Virus record (IMG/VR): IMGVR_UViG_3300031576_000008
Coordinates: 41,994 to 105,993 of that record
Length of the DNA stretch: 64,000 nt
Direction: 5' to 3' (one strand)
DNA from: a virus
The translations under genes and the position numbers were made by a program. Shown one piece after another: positions 39,279 through 47,684 of this stretch; position 1 is the stretch's first letter; each line of letters starts with the position of its first letter. The notes under the pieces are model-generated. The model saw only the letters and a list, made by a program, of their open reading frames with translations. It made no database searches and was not told where the DNA came from.

Positions 39279-39361
39279 CTCTCGGATCCATGCCCTTGTG
39301 AGACTCGACGCACGAGTCCCATAAGGGACCCACCGCCTCGCGGTGAGCCCCGATCCGAGAG
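39279..39361 (-). promoter_or_regulatory. Branched structure with conserved TGCGT-loop hairpin
   Basis: CTCTCGGATC (39279-39288) pairs with GATCCGAGAG (39352-39361). Enclosed are hairpin 39293-39327, whose minus-strand loop TGCGT is closed by CTCG/CGAG, and a CACCGC-CTC-GCGGTG hairpin. It follows the stop of the 297-aa gene. Same architecture occurs at 48.13 kb and 61.27 kb. Confidence 0.6.
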
Positions 39362-39369
39362 AGGGATGA

Positions 39370-40263
39370 TTACTGCTGGAACTTCCTGATGTCCCGGCTG
39401 AGTGCGGCCTCGACTTCGGCCGGCGACGGATCCTTGGCGAGCTGTTCCTCCGGCCCCTTCAGGGCCTTCTCGATCTGCTTGGGCGACGGTTCTTTCTCCG
39501 TGACCATCACGGACTGCGGGGCCTCGCGGATGACCGTGCTGGTCATCTTCTCCTCGGCCTCGGCGACTTCATCCTTGTCGAAGCCGTCCTCGAGCCTGAA
39601 GATCCGCTCGGCCCTCTCAGCGCCCTGAACGCGCAGCGAGAAGTCGTGACCGACCTTGACGGTCACATGCGATGGCGCGCCTTCGAGGTCGCCCGAGCGG
39701 CGAACCTCGAAGACATCGCCCGGCGCGACCACCAGAAGCGCCTCGCTCGAATAGCCGTTGTACGAGAAACTGCCCTTGCGATTGAACTCGATGAGCGACT
39801 CCCCGCGCGCCAGAACCGTGTTCTGCTTCGCGGGGACGATTATCGCGCGCCCACGCAGGCCGGGCTCCGCGACGAAGTGGATTCCGATCTTCTGTCCCCT
39901 CACCTCCTCCGTGCTCTCCTCCACCAGCACGAGGGTCTTCTTCTGGGTGACGAAGATGGAACCCTCGAACGGATTGTGTATGGCCAGCTTCTTGACGAAC
40001 GGGTGCTCGTTGTTCGGGCCCAGCACGGCCGGACCCTTGCAGATTTCGCAGGGCTTCGCCCCGATGGGCTGCCCGTCGTTGTCGCAGAGGTGCTCGCGCA
40101 TGACCGAGAGCAGCCTCATGAACTTCTGCCCAACGGCGACCCAAACCGACGCTCTCTTGAGCGTCCCCACCTCGAAGTGAGGATACGGCAGCACTTCGAT
40201 CGGGATGCCCGGACCACAGTTGACGATCCCGGACTTCGTCAGGACAGCGTTGTAGAGCTTCAT
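39370..40263 (-). CDS. Hypothetical AIM24-like beta-rich protein
   Basis: 297 aa from ATG 40263 after ACTGGAGAGACG. Beta-rich with repeated Gly turns (GRAIIVPAKQNTVLARGESLIEF, then LLVVAPGDVFEVRR). It has one Cys pair (CEICKG, about residue 72). The C-terminus is acidic/helical (EKEPSPKQIEKALKGPEEQL). The pattern resembles TerD/AIM24-like barrels weakly; I do not claim a family. Confidence 0.5.
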   Translation of the reverse strand: MKLYNAVLTKSGIVNCGPGIPIEVLPYPHFEVGTLKRASVWVAVGQKFMRLLSVMREHLCDNDGQPIGAKPCEICKGPAVLGPNNEHPFVKKLAIHNPFEGSIFVTQKKTLVLVEESTEEVRGQKIGIHFVAEPGLRGRAIIVPAKQNTVLARGESLIEFNRKGSFSYNGYSSEALLVVAPGDVFEVRRSGDLEGAPSHVTVKVGHDFSLRVQGAERAERIFRLEDGFDKDEVAEAEEKMTSTVIREAPQSVMVTEKEPSPKQIEKALKGPEEQLAKDPSPAEVEAALSRDIRKFQQ

Positions 40264-40294
40264 CGTCTCTCCAGTTTCTTTGCCGCTAGGTTCG

Positions 40295-40331
40295 GCTGCC
40301 CCGGTCGCGGCGTAGACCTTAATGGGGCAGC
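40295..40331 (-). promoter_or_regulatory. Two-step hairpin after the thioredoxin gene
   Basis: GCTGCCCC (40295-40302) pairs with GGGGCAGC (40324-40331), with an inner GGTC...GACC stem. It lies in the 134-nt gap before the 297-aa gene. Confidence 0.45.
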
Positions 40332-40397
40332 GTCGATACCGATTTCCCCTACTGCTACATGTGCTCTTCGTGGCGTGATACTGCGTAGAGTCCGCTT

Positions 40398-40781
40398 CTA
40401 GACCTTCGCGGGCTGGAACTTCCCGGCGACGAGATCTTCGAGGTTCGTTGCGACCCTCGTTTCCTTCGTGCCGGCGTAGCGGGCGACCTCGACTCCTTTC
40501 TCGTAGAAGATGAACGTCGGGATCATCTCGATCTTGAGCGTGTCGATGATCCAGAGATTCTTGTCGCAGTTGACCGTGTAGAACGCGACCAGCCCGAACT
40601 TCTGGTTGAGCCGCTCGAGCATCGGACCGGGCTGCTCTTGCAGATCCTGTTTCTGCTCCTGCACGGGAGCGATCTCAGTGCAGCCGCCTCACCACTTCGC
40701 GTAGAGGGTGAGCAGCGTCCAGCGGTTCATCCTCATGCGGTCCTCGAGGGTGTCCATCGTGATCGTGTGTGGAAGGAACAT
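40398..40781 (-). CDS. Thioredoxin with in-frame UGA at the first active-site Cys position
   Basis: ATG 40781 follows AAAGGAGAAGAAA. Reading through the UGA at 40691-40689 (codon 31) gives one 127-residue thioredoxin fold: LLTLYAKW-x-GGC, then VAFYTVNCDKN, IPTFIFYEKG and RYAGTKE. The UGA sits exactly where WCGxC thioredoxins have their first Cys. Downstream the longest AUG-free remainder (40398-40664) has no ribosome-binding site. Selenocysteine, readthrough, mutation or sequence error are all possible. Confidence 0.6.
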
Positions 40782-40821
40782 TTTCTTCTCCTTTCTGCCA
40801 TATGCTAGGCCTCGCTTGAGT

Positions 40822-40838
40822 GTGTGAACCGCTCACAC
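40822..40838 (-). promoter_or_regulatory. Pentaloop hairpin variant (GCGGT loop)
   Basis: Stem GTGTGA / TCACAC with plus-strand loop ACCGC, enclosed by GCTTGAG / CTCAAGC. It is 41 nt upstream of the thioredoxin ATG. Confidence 0.6.
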
Positions 40839-40873
40839 TCCTCATCTCAAGCGGGCCATCTAGTGCCTTATAG

Positions 40874-41344
40874 TTAAATGACCAGCGGGCGGACGCCTTC
40901 CGTCAGCTTGCCGGCGCGCGCATCGGTGATGAAGCGCTCGATGGCCGTGATCTAGTGCCAGAAGAGAACGACCTTGGTCTCCGGCTTGAGCCTCTTGATC
41001 CGCCGGAGGACGTCCTTGTTCCACTCGCTGAAACCATTGCAGTCCAGCTTCGCCAGCTCGCCAGCCGTCGAGTACGTCAGCGGCTCGCCGTACGGATCCT
41101 TCGTGACGATGCCGGCCCGGCAGTCATCCGGACCCGGCTTGAAGACGCCGAACGGCAAGTGCGTCTCGAGGATCCGGAACTTGACCTGTTCCGGCAGCGG
41201 CTTCGGCTTACAGGCCTGCTTCACCTGCTCTTCGCACATGACCGTGTTGTCGATCTTGGCGAAGAGCTGGTAGTCCCGACTCAGTCCCCAACCCACACTC
41301 TTCTTCTCGGCCCCCAGCGGGTACAACGTCAAATCCATGCCCAT
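40874..41344 (-). CDS. Hypothetical protein with in-frame UAG near its end
   Basis: 130 aa from ATG 41344 to UAG at 40952-40954, ending KVVLFWH. The frame stays open for 25 more codons with protein-like sequence (ITAIERFITDARAGK...) to TAA 40874. The shorter product (40952-41344) may be the real one. The sequence includes LYPLGAEKK and a CRAGIV segment. Function unknown. Confidence 0.5.
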
Positions 41345-41353
41345 GTCGCTTCC

Positions 41354-41632
41354 TCACACATGCGAAAGGTCTGTCGCCTTCCGCTCGTTGTTGATCTTCC
41401 TGAGCGCCGCGAACCGCTCGCGACCTTCCTTGCTCTTCTCCCATGGATCGCATCCGCCCGAGCAGGTCTCGGTCAGGCACATTTCCAGCTTCTCGACCTT
41501 CGTCCTGAGCGCCGCATATCCTTCGGTCCCGCCGAAGAGAAGTGAGTTGATTACTCACATCGGCTTCAGGCACCGCTGGCAGCGGACGATCTCCTCCCAT
41601 GGGAATTTGACTCCGCCGTAGCTGTCGTTCAT
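41354..41632 (-). CDS. Small zinc protein with in-frame UGA
   Basis: ATG 41632 overlaps the upstream stop (ATGA). After 25 codons ending RCQRCLKPM, a UGA at 41557-41555 interrupts. The same frame then continues for 66 codons with coherent sequence (TEGYAALRTKVEKLEMCLTE, CSGGCDPWEKS) to TGA 41354, directly before the ribosome-binding site of the next gene. No start codon with a ribosome-binding site serves the second part, so this is one gene, recoded or broken. Confidence 0.5.
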
Positions 41633-41905
41633 GAATTCACCCCCGACACACGGATGTACTGGATGTTCAGGATCTTGATCATGCGACAGGCCGGGCAATT
41701 GCCGAGATCCTGATCCGCCTTGGGAACGAGGACCTTGTTCTGGACGAAGTCCTCGACGACCGACGGCTCCAGCTTCTGTGGGCTGAGAATCATGACATGG
41801 CAGTCCGTGCACTCGCCGATGCGGGTCCGGTCCCTCCGGTCGTTCAGGATCGCGGCAGCTACTTCGGCCGCCACCCTCGCGCTTGAGCTCCTGAGCCGTC
41901 TTCAT
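41629..41905 (-). pseudogene. Zinc-knuckle protein with a +1 frameshift near its start
   Basis: ATG 41905 overlaps the upstream stop by ATGA and has AAGGAGGCATC before it, but its frame fails to join the protein-like frame that runs from 41874. One extra nucleotide in the GAGGGTGG stretch would explain it; removal gives a smooth MKTAQELKREVAAEVAAAIL. The body has CTDCHV and CPACRM pairs. Sequence error, decay or programmed shift. Confidence 0.5.
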
Positions 41906-42723
41906 GATGCCTCCTTCGGAAAAGGTCCGATCGCCGTCCGCACGCGTTCCGGCAACAGGCCGTAGCGCTCCGCCTCGATCTTGTGGATGGCGCTGTAGTC
42001 GCGGGGATAGCGCTCTCCGGTGCGCTTCTCCTCGTTCACCCAATCCATGTAGTGCGTGAAGCCCATGTAGGGATTGGCCTTCCACGGCTTCATGAACTGG
42101 CCATGCAGCTCCATCTGCCGGATGTGATGGCATAGGGCCTCGCGGCAGTCGTGACCGCCAGCCCAGCAGCCCGTCTCATTGTCGCCTTCCCAGCGGCCGC
42201 TAGACGTCAGCGTGTACCATTTGCCATCCACGTCCGCCGGCCGCCAGTTGTAGTAGAAGTTCCCGCCGTTGATCGACCGTTCGCAGTACGTGTCGAAGAC
42301 AAGCAGGATTCCGTTCTTCTCCTGCCAGCGGAAGAAGAGCTTGTTGGTCTTTTTCTCTTCCTTGTCCAGAAACGGGATCTCGAGCACCGTCTCGAAGCCG
42401 ATCGCATCCGTGAGTCTGAAGACGTCGGGCAGCGGGATGCCGTGATAGAAGTCGTCCTGCTCGACGAGCATCTGCTTCTTCTGGGCGTTGTGTTGGAAGA
42501 AAACACCAAGCGCGATGCCTTCGAGTTCCTTGTCGCCCTCAATCCGCTTGCCGGCGATCTTCTCGATCGTATGGATCGTGTCGAACTCAAGGACTGCCTT
42601 GACTTCCTGCGGATGGCGCTTGCCGCAGACGGCGCATCCATGCCCCTTGCAGCCGTCCTTGCAGCCGCTGTACTTCCCTTCGCAGTAGACGAGCCCGGTG
42701 TCGTTGCAGTTCGCGCAGCCCAT
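41902..42723 (-). CDS. Hypothetical protein with N-terminal Cys-rich knuckles
   Basis: 273 aa from ATG 42723. The N-terminus has CANCNDTGLVYC, CKDGCKGHGCAVCG (two knuckles, DnaJ-like), followed by a globular alpha/beta domain with Trp-rich strands. Overlaps on both sides (TGATG with the upstream gene, ATGA with the downstream). No family. Confidence 0.6.
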   Translation of the reverse strand: MGCANCNDTGLVYCEGKYSGCKDGCKGHGCAVCGKRHPQEVKAVLEFDTIHTIEKIAGKRIEGDKELEGIALGVFFQHNAQKKQMLVEQDDFYHGIPLPDVFRLTDAIGFETVLEIPFLDKEEKKTNKLFFRWQEKNGILLVFDTYCERSINGGNFYYNWRPADVDGKWYTLTSSGRWEGDNETGCWAGGHDCREALCHHIRQMELHGQFMKPWKANPYMGFTHYMDWVNEEKRTGERYPRDYSAIHKIEAERYGLLPERVRTAIGPFPKEAS

Positions 42724-43058
42724 CACTTCTCCTTCCTGTCCGGGATCACGATGTCCTCGAAGAATTCCGAGAGCATCCACGCGCAGCCAGCGGTCTTGTG
42801 CTCGTGCTGGGGCTCGAACGATCGCATGCACGTGCCGACCATTCGGAGCGCCATCGCCTTGTCCACGCCTTCCTTCGGCTTCCAGACGGTCTCCTTGGGC
42901 AGCCCCTCGAAGAACCAGAGGTGCACGATCTTGTTCCACTTCGTGTGGTCGTCCTTGAACTCCTTGGGGATGTCCTCCCATTTGGGTAGGAGCGCTCCGA
43001 TCACCCTGCCGGGGAAGACGGCCATGACCTTGTCGACATCCTTCACTTCGAGCTTCAT
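42723..43058 (-). CDS. Hypothetical protein
   Basis: 111 aa from ATG 43058 after TAGGAGGAACC. Globular with two Cys in the C-terminal half and aromatic strands (HLWFFEGLPKETVWK). Not recognised. Confidence 0.55.
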   Translation of the reverse strand: MKLEVKDVDKVMAVFPGRVIGALLPKWEDIPKEFKDDHTKWNKIVHLWFFEGLPKETVWKPKEGVDKAMALRMVGTCMRSFEPQHEHKTAGCAWMLSEFFEDIVIPDRKEK

Positions 43059-43066
43059 GGTTCCTC

Positions 43067-44326
43067 CTAAACCGATCTCAAGATCCGGTCCCAGTTGTGC
43101 TTCATCACATCCGGTCCGACAGCGACGAAGTTGAGATTGCGGGAATCGAAGATGAGCTTCGCGGCCTCATGCACCTCCTTGGGCGTCACCGCCCGATTCA
43201 TCATGATCACGACGTCAGGGTCATGATCGAGCCCGTAGTCGAACTGGTACGTGGCCTTCCAAAGCGCCATGTCCTTGGCCCGTTCAAGCGACCGGATGAA
43301 CTCGCCGATCATCATCTCCTTGGCCCGGTCGACTTCCTCCCGTGTGACGCCCTTGTCGACGATCTTCTCCGTTTCCTTGAGGATCGCCTTTAAGGCCTTC
43401 GGAGCTTGGTGAGGAGAGGTGGACGTGTTCACCCGGAAGACACCCGTGTCCGGCAGGAAGGCCGTTTCAGCCCCGATCAAGTAAGCCAGTCCTTCGCGAT
43501 CCCGCACCTGTTCGAAGAGCCGCGATGACTGGCTTCCTCCAAGCACGACGGAGAGGACATTGATGGCGCGCCGCACCTCTTGCGAACATCCCCCGGTGGT
43601 GACGCCGACCGTGAAGTGGGTCTGCTCTAATCTCTTCGTCTTCAGGCTCGTCTGGAAGCCGTTCTGATTGTTCCTGAAGTGCTCGAGATGCCGCCTTGGT
43701 CCGATCTGGATCTTGGTGAACTGGCGCACGGCCTGTCGCTCGATCTGCTCGTCGATGTCGCCGGCAATCGAGACGATGATGTTGGTCCCCGAGTAATAGG
43801 TGCGCCACCAGTCGACCATCTGCTTATGGCGGAGTGCCGAGATGCTCTTGATCGATCCGCCGATTGGGAGCGCCAGCGGGTTGGGGTCGTAGACGAGCTT
43901 GTGCCAGAGATTCTGAAGGATCCATTCCGGCTCATCTTCCTCGGAGCGGATCTCCTCGAGGATGACCTTGCGCTCCATTTCGAACTCGTCCTTCGGAAAG
44001 CGCGGCTCGATCGTCATGCTGGTGATGATGTCGAGCGCCGACTTCACCTTGTCGGCCTTGGTAACGATGAAGTACCACGTCCGGTCGATCTCCGTGAACG
44101 CGTTGAAGTCCGCGCCCATCCGGTCGAGCATCCTCGAAACTTCCGTGGACTTGGGGAACTGCCGGCATCCCTTGAAGCACATGTGCTCCAAGAAATGCGA
44201 GACACCCGACGTCTCTTTCTCCTCGTATCTCGAACCGGTCTTGACCATGACGACGATGGCCACCGCCCGCGTTCCCGACATGGGCGTCGTGATCAACGTC
44301 AGCATATTGGAAAGGTTGTGTCGCAT
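43067..44326 (-). CDS. M16-family zinc metallopeptidase
   Basis: 419 aa from ATG 44326 with AGTAAGGAGGACCG upstream. The inverted zinc motif HFLEH (44-48) and Glu124, 76 residues after His48, form the M16 site. The C-terminal half has the second M16 fold (GGGSQSS-like loop, RDREGLAYLIGA). Length matches single-chain processing peptidases of the PqqF/MPP/YmxG type. Such peptidases are rarely seen in phages. The target is unknown; candidates are host peptides or a phage precursor. Confidence 0.9.
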   Translation of the reverse strand: MRHNLSNMLTLITTPMSGTRAVAIVVMVKTGSRYEEKETSGVSHFLEHMCFKGCRQFPKSTEVSRMLDRMGADFNAFTEIDRTWYFIVTKADKVKSALDIITSMTIEPRFPKDEFEMERKVILEEIRSEEDEPEWILQNLWHKLVYDPNPLALPIGGSIKSISALRHKQMVDWWRTYYSGTNIIVSIAGDIDEQIERQAVRQFTKIQIGPRRHLEHFRNNQNGFQTSLKTKRLEQTHFTVGVTTGGCSQEVRRAINVLSVVLGGSQSSRLFEQVRDREGLAYLIGAETAFLPDTGVFRVNTSTSPHQAPKALKAILKETEKIVDKGVTREEVDRAKEMMIGEFIRSLERAKDMALWKATYQFDYGLDHDPDVVIMMNRAVTPKEVHEAAKLIFDSRNLNFVAVGPDVMKHNWDRILRSV

Positions 44327-44358
44327 CGGTCCTCCTTACTGATGCATCCTAGCGGACA

Positions 44359-44375
44359 CAGGAGAACGCCTCCTG
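44359..44375 (-). promoter_or_regulatory. Pentaloop hairpin (GCGTT loop)
   Basis: Stem CAGGAG / CTCCTG, plus-strand loop AACGC, 33 nt upstream of the M16 peptidase ATG and directly after the upstream stop. Confidence 0.65.
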
Positions 44376-44993
44376 CTATAGATCCACCCGCGCGGCCAGC
44401 TGTTCTGCCAGATGCTCCGTTTCGCGCACGACTTCTTCGACCTCCCACATCTTGCCTGCGCAGTCGCCGATTTCAGGCGGCATGGCGACCCAGTCGCCTC
44501 CATGGGCGAAGTCAAAGCCGAACCACGAGCCTCCGCCTTCCGCCTTCTGCCGGAAGGACAGGCCGCAATGCACGGTCACATCCCTGTCCAGCTCGTCATC
44601 CGTCTTGTGCTCGTCGGGGTGCCCTTCCGGGAGATGCACGTAGGCGCAATAGGCGTGCTGGGTGTTGGCGATACAGCACCGAAGCCCATGGGCCGCCCAT
44701 TCCTTGACGAGCGTTCCTTGAGGCGGCCAGACCATCGGATCTTCCAAGGACTGGCGCAATCGTTCCTGCTGCCGCTTGTCGGATTCTTCCTCGGCCTTGA
44801 TGGACTCGGCGCAGGGCATATCGTCGCTGTGGGAGCCGCTGCAGAACACGCACTGCCATGACTCCAAGCCGGGCGGACGGGGCGGACGAAGCACCTCGAA
44901 AAACTTGTCCAAGGCTTCGTATAGCGACCCCATCGGGTCGCACTCGCAGTCCTTCTTGGCCTTCCCGCAGACCACACAGTCGAAGTCTCTCAT
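44376..44993 (-). CDS. Hypothetical Cys-rich protein
   Basis: 205 aa from ATG 44993. N-terminal CVVCGKAKKDCEC and CVFCSGSH knuckles, a Glu/Arg-rich helix, then a globular domain (CIANTQHAYCAYVHLPEG). It starts 1 nt after the upstream stop. No family. Confidence 0.55.
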   Translation of the reverse strand: MRDFDCVVCGKAKKDCECDPMGSLYEALDKFFEVLRPPRPPGLESWQCVFCSGSHSDDMPCAESIKAEEESDKRQQERLRQSLEDPMVWPPQGTLVKEWAAHGLRCCIANTQHAYCAYVHLPEGHPDEHKTDDELDRDVTVHCGLSFRQKAEGGGSWFGFDFAHGGDWVAMPPEIGDCAGKMWEVEEVVRETEHLAEQLAARVDL

Positions 44994-45395
44994 TCAGACT
45001 CCCTTTCGCATGCACTCCTTCATGAGCGCCATCTTGACCTGCGACATCATCGATCGCTCCTTGGTCTCGCAATGGGGACACCCATCGATCGGCCCCTTGA
45101 TGAACTTCGGGTCGTACCAGACGACGAAGACGCGGTCTCCCGGCGGGATCACCGTGATCTCCGAGTCCTCCCAGTACGTGTGCCAGCCGAAGAGCGGCTC
45201 CGAGTCCGTGGCCATCTTCATGGCCATTTCGTACTCGGCGTCAGTCCCATACTTCTCGATGTTCGCCGCCTTCTTGGCTTCCTCGGCCACCTTCGTCATG
45301 AAGTCGACTCCGAAGATCCGTTTCTCGTACTGCCGGCGCTGCTGCCTCCGCGCCTCGCGGCCTTCCGGCGTGCCGATACCGCACGACTCACACAT
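44994..45395 (-). CDS. Hypothetical protein with terminal Cys pairs
   Basis: 133 aa from ATG 45395. MCESCGIGT at the start and CPHCETK near the end could together bind one zinc. The rest is charged helix and strands. It overlaps the 63-aa gene by 8 nt. Confidence 0.55.
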   Translation of the reverse strand: MCESCGIGTPEGREARRQQRRQYEKRIFGVDFMTKVAEEAKKAANIEKYGTDAEYEMAMKMATDSEPLFGWHTYWEDSEITVIPPGDRVFVVWYDPKFIKGPIDGCPHCETKERSMMSQVKMALMKECMRKGV

Positions 45396-45579
45396 GTTTC
45401 TCCTCCTTGCTCACGATCTTCTGCGCGTCCTCTTCGCAGTAAGGCTTTCCGCCCTGCTCGAACATTGGGACGCGGACGCCGTCCTTCATGAAGACGGCAT
45501 CGAACATGCACAAAGGGCCGTTGCAGACGGTGCAACGGCCCAAGCCCGACACATCCAGATCACAATCTTTGCACTTCAT
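45388..45579 (-). CDS. Small LIM/treble-clef-like zinc protein
   Basis: 63 aa. Pattern CKDCDLDV ... CTVCNGPLC ... YCEED is like a small LIM-type or FYVE-like zinc ribbon. It begins at the kinase stop (1-nt overlap), suggesting coupling with the kinase gene. Confidence 0.6.
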   Translation of the reverse strand: MKCKDCDLDVSGLGRCTVCNGPLCMFDAVFMKDGVRVPMFEQGGKPYCEEDAQKIVSKEEKHV

Positions 45580-47120
45580 CAGTTCCCTTTCTCCTTGAGG
45601 GAGCGCAGTCGTTCCGTGAACAGCTTGCGCGGGGGATAGTCGGCGGGCGCGATCTTGAGGAGCATCTCAATATCAGAGATGGCCCCCTTGACGTCGCCAC
45701 GGATGGACCGGATCTGGGCCCGGTTGCCATAGGCACCCAGCGCCTTCGGATTAAGCTCGATCATCCGATTGAAGTCGGGCAATGCCCCGTCATAGTTCTT
45801 CATCTGCATGTAGGCCGTGGCTCGTGCGCCCAGCGCATCTGTCGAATTCGGGTCGATCTTGAGCGCGTCGCTGGCGTCCTCGATGGCGGCGATGTAATCG
45901 AGCTTGTAGACCTTCGCGACAGCCCGATTGGCGAGTGCGGTGACGTTGGTTGGATCGGACTTCATCGCTGCGCTGTAATGCTCGATGGCGCGATCGTAGT
46001 TGCCGTTCTGCATGCAGACCATCGCCTCGTAGATGGACTTCTGCGCGTCCTTCCGGCGGGACTCCTCGGCGGCGCGCTTCTTCTCGTCCTCCGCACGCTT
46101 GGTCTCCTCCGCGCGCTTTTCGCCCTCTCGCTTGGCCTTCTCATCGGATGCCAGCCGGTCACGCTCCACCTTCTCGTGGGCGGTCTTGAAGCCTTCCTCG
46201 GCCTTCTTCTTCTGCCAGATGATGATGCCTACGGCCGCAAGAGGAAGAAGTGCACCCAGCACCACGGCCGTGATCAGGTTCCTCCGGCGGAACATGAACT
46301 TCTTGGCGCGATAGATGACGCTTGGAGCGTGAGCGAGGATCGGCTCCCCCTTGAGCCAGCGGTCAAGATCGGCGGCAAGTCCGCCAGCCGTCTGATAACG
46401 CGCCCGCTTGTCCTTTTCGAGGCACTTCATCACGATTGTCTGAAGCTCGGAGTCCACATCCTCGATGGGCTGGGGGTCGTCTTCCTCGACCCTTTTCAGG
46501 GTTTCGTAGATCGTCTTGCCCTTGAATGGACTCTGGCCCGCCAGAAGCTCGTAGAGTGTCACACCGAGCGAATAGACATCCGTCCGCTCATCGACCTTCT
46601 CCCCACGGGCCTGCTCCGGCGACATGTAGGACGGCGTGCCTACGATCAGGCCGGAGGCGGAGAGATTGGATGCGCCCTTGGTAGAACGTGCGAGTCCGAA
46701 GTCCATGACATAGACGCGGTGTTTCCGATTCTTCTCCTCGACCATGATGTTGGCGGGCTTGATGTCGCGATGGATGACGCCTTCCCTGTGCGCGAAGGCG
46801 ATGGCCCGCGCCGCGTTCATCATGAGCCGGACGAGCAGCTTGACATCGCCTCCATGAATGATGTAACCGTTGATGTACTGCATCGCGATGTAGTGGCGTC
46901 CATGGTCCTCGCCGATTTCGTAGACTGACGCGATGTTGGGGTGATTGAGCTTGGCGGCCAGCTGCGCCTCGCGGTGGAAACGGGCCAGCTGCTCCTCGTC
47001 GAAACCCTTCATGAATTTGAGGGCGACCCGACGGTCGAGCTCCGTGTCATGAGCAAGCCAGACCTCGCCCATGCCGCCTTCGCCAAGCTTTTCCTCGAGC
47101 ATGAACTTTCCGAGGTTCAT
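45579..47120 (-). CDS. Membrane-anchored PknB-type Ser/Thr kinase with TPR repeats
   Basis: 513 aa from ATG 47120 after ACAGGAGTAACCA. Kinase domain: GEGGMG loop (13-18), Lys35, Glu51, HRDIKPAN (117-124), DFG (140-142) and GTPSYMSPEQARG activation end. All catalytic residues are present. A transmembrane helix (about 285-306) follows a basic patch, then a Glu/Lys-rich coiled coil and about three to four TPR units. This layout is typical of bacterial PknB kinases with extracellular or scaffolding TPRs. It may phosphorylate host proteins. Confidence 0.92.
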   Translation of the reverse strand: MNLGKFMLEEKLGEGGMGEVWLAHDTELDRRVALKFMKGFDEEQLARFHREAQLAAKLNHPNIASVYEIGEDHGRHYIAMQYINGYIIHGGDVKLLVRLMMNAARAIAFAHREGVIHRDIKPANIMVEEKNRKHRVYVMDFGLARSTKGASNLSASGLIVGTPSYMSPEQARGEKVDERTDVYSLGVTLYELLAGQSPFKGKTIYETLKRVEEDDPQPIEDVDSELQTIVMKCLEKDKRARYQTAGGLAADLDRWLKGEPILAHAPSVIYRAKKFMFRRRNLITAVVLGALLPLAAVGIIIWQKKKAEEGFKTAHEKVERDRLASDEKAKREGEKRAEETKRAEDEKKRAAEESRRKDAQKSIYEAMVCMQNGNYDRAIEHYSAAMKSDPTNVTALANRAVAKVYKLDYIAAIEDASDALKIDPNSTDALGARATAYMQMKNYDGALPDFNRMIELNPKALGAYGNRAQIRSIRGDVKGAISDIEMLLKIAPADYPPRKLFTERLRSLKEKGN

Positions 47121-47152
47121 TGGTTACTCCTGTCTTGCTCAAGATTGGCAGC

Positions 47153-47169
47153 GCGGAGACCTCCTCCGC
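47153..47169 (-). promoter_or_regulatory. Pentaloop hairpin variant (GAGGT loop)
   Basis: Stem GCGGAG / CTCCGC with plus-strand loop ACCTC, 33 nt upstream of the kinase ATG. Confidence 0.5.
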
Positions 47170-47190
47170 ATTCATCTGCCTCCAGATTGT

Positions 47191-47646
47191 CTAGCTATCT
47201 TCTCCACGCATGACGCCCGGCAGCTCTTCGCCACTTCGTGCGAGCCGGATGAGTTCGTCCTCCTTTTCCTGCGTCCAGCGGCTCCGTTCGCGCAGATAAA
47301 GAATCTTTTCTGCGGCCGCCACGCTGATGCCGAACTCGAATGCGGTTTCCTGCACATGCGGATTTTCAGTCTGCAGCATGTTGCGAATCGCATCCGAGCA
47401 CGTGAGGTCACCTTGGGCACGGGCCGATGCCCAATCAATAGCGACCTGCTCGTCTGGTATGGGGAAGAGATGTCCTTCCTTTTCGAGCTCGGCCCGGTTG
47501 GCGAGGACAAATCCATCCTTGGTGTCGATGATGACTTGCGTGATCGATTTTGGCAGCCGTACGCCAAATTGCGTGCTGATGACACCAATGACGTCGTTCT
47601 GCAGCAGCTTCTCTGCTTCTTGCCGCGTGATTCTATGACCTTTCAT
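47191..47646 (-). CDS. Lysozyme-like or HTH protein (hypothetical)
   Basis: 151 aa from ATG 47646 after TTGGAGATCTGGC. The start KGHRITRQEAEKLLQNDV recalls the beginning of phage lysozyme-like or T4-lysozyme fold domains (ITxxxAxxLLxxDV). The C-terminal part, ERSRWTQEKEDELIRLARSGEEL, looks like a Myb/SANT-type helix. Both readings are by eye; I cannot decide. Confidence 0.45.
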   Translation of the reverse strand: MKGHRITRQEAEKLLQNDVIGVISTQFGVRLPKSITQVIIDTKDGFVLANRAELEKEGHLFPIPDEQVAIDWASARAQGDLTCSDAIRNMLQTENPHVQETAFEFGISVAAAEKILYLRERSRWTQEKEDELIRLARSGEELPGVMRGEDS

Positions 47647-47684
47647 GCCAGATCTCCAATTGTTCAATAATCTTTCCCTTTTAC

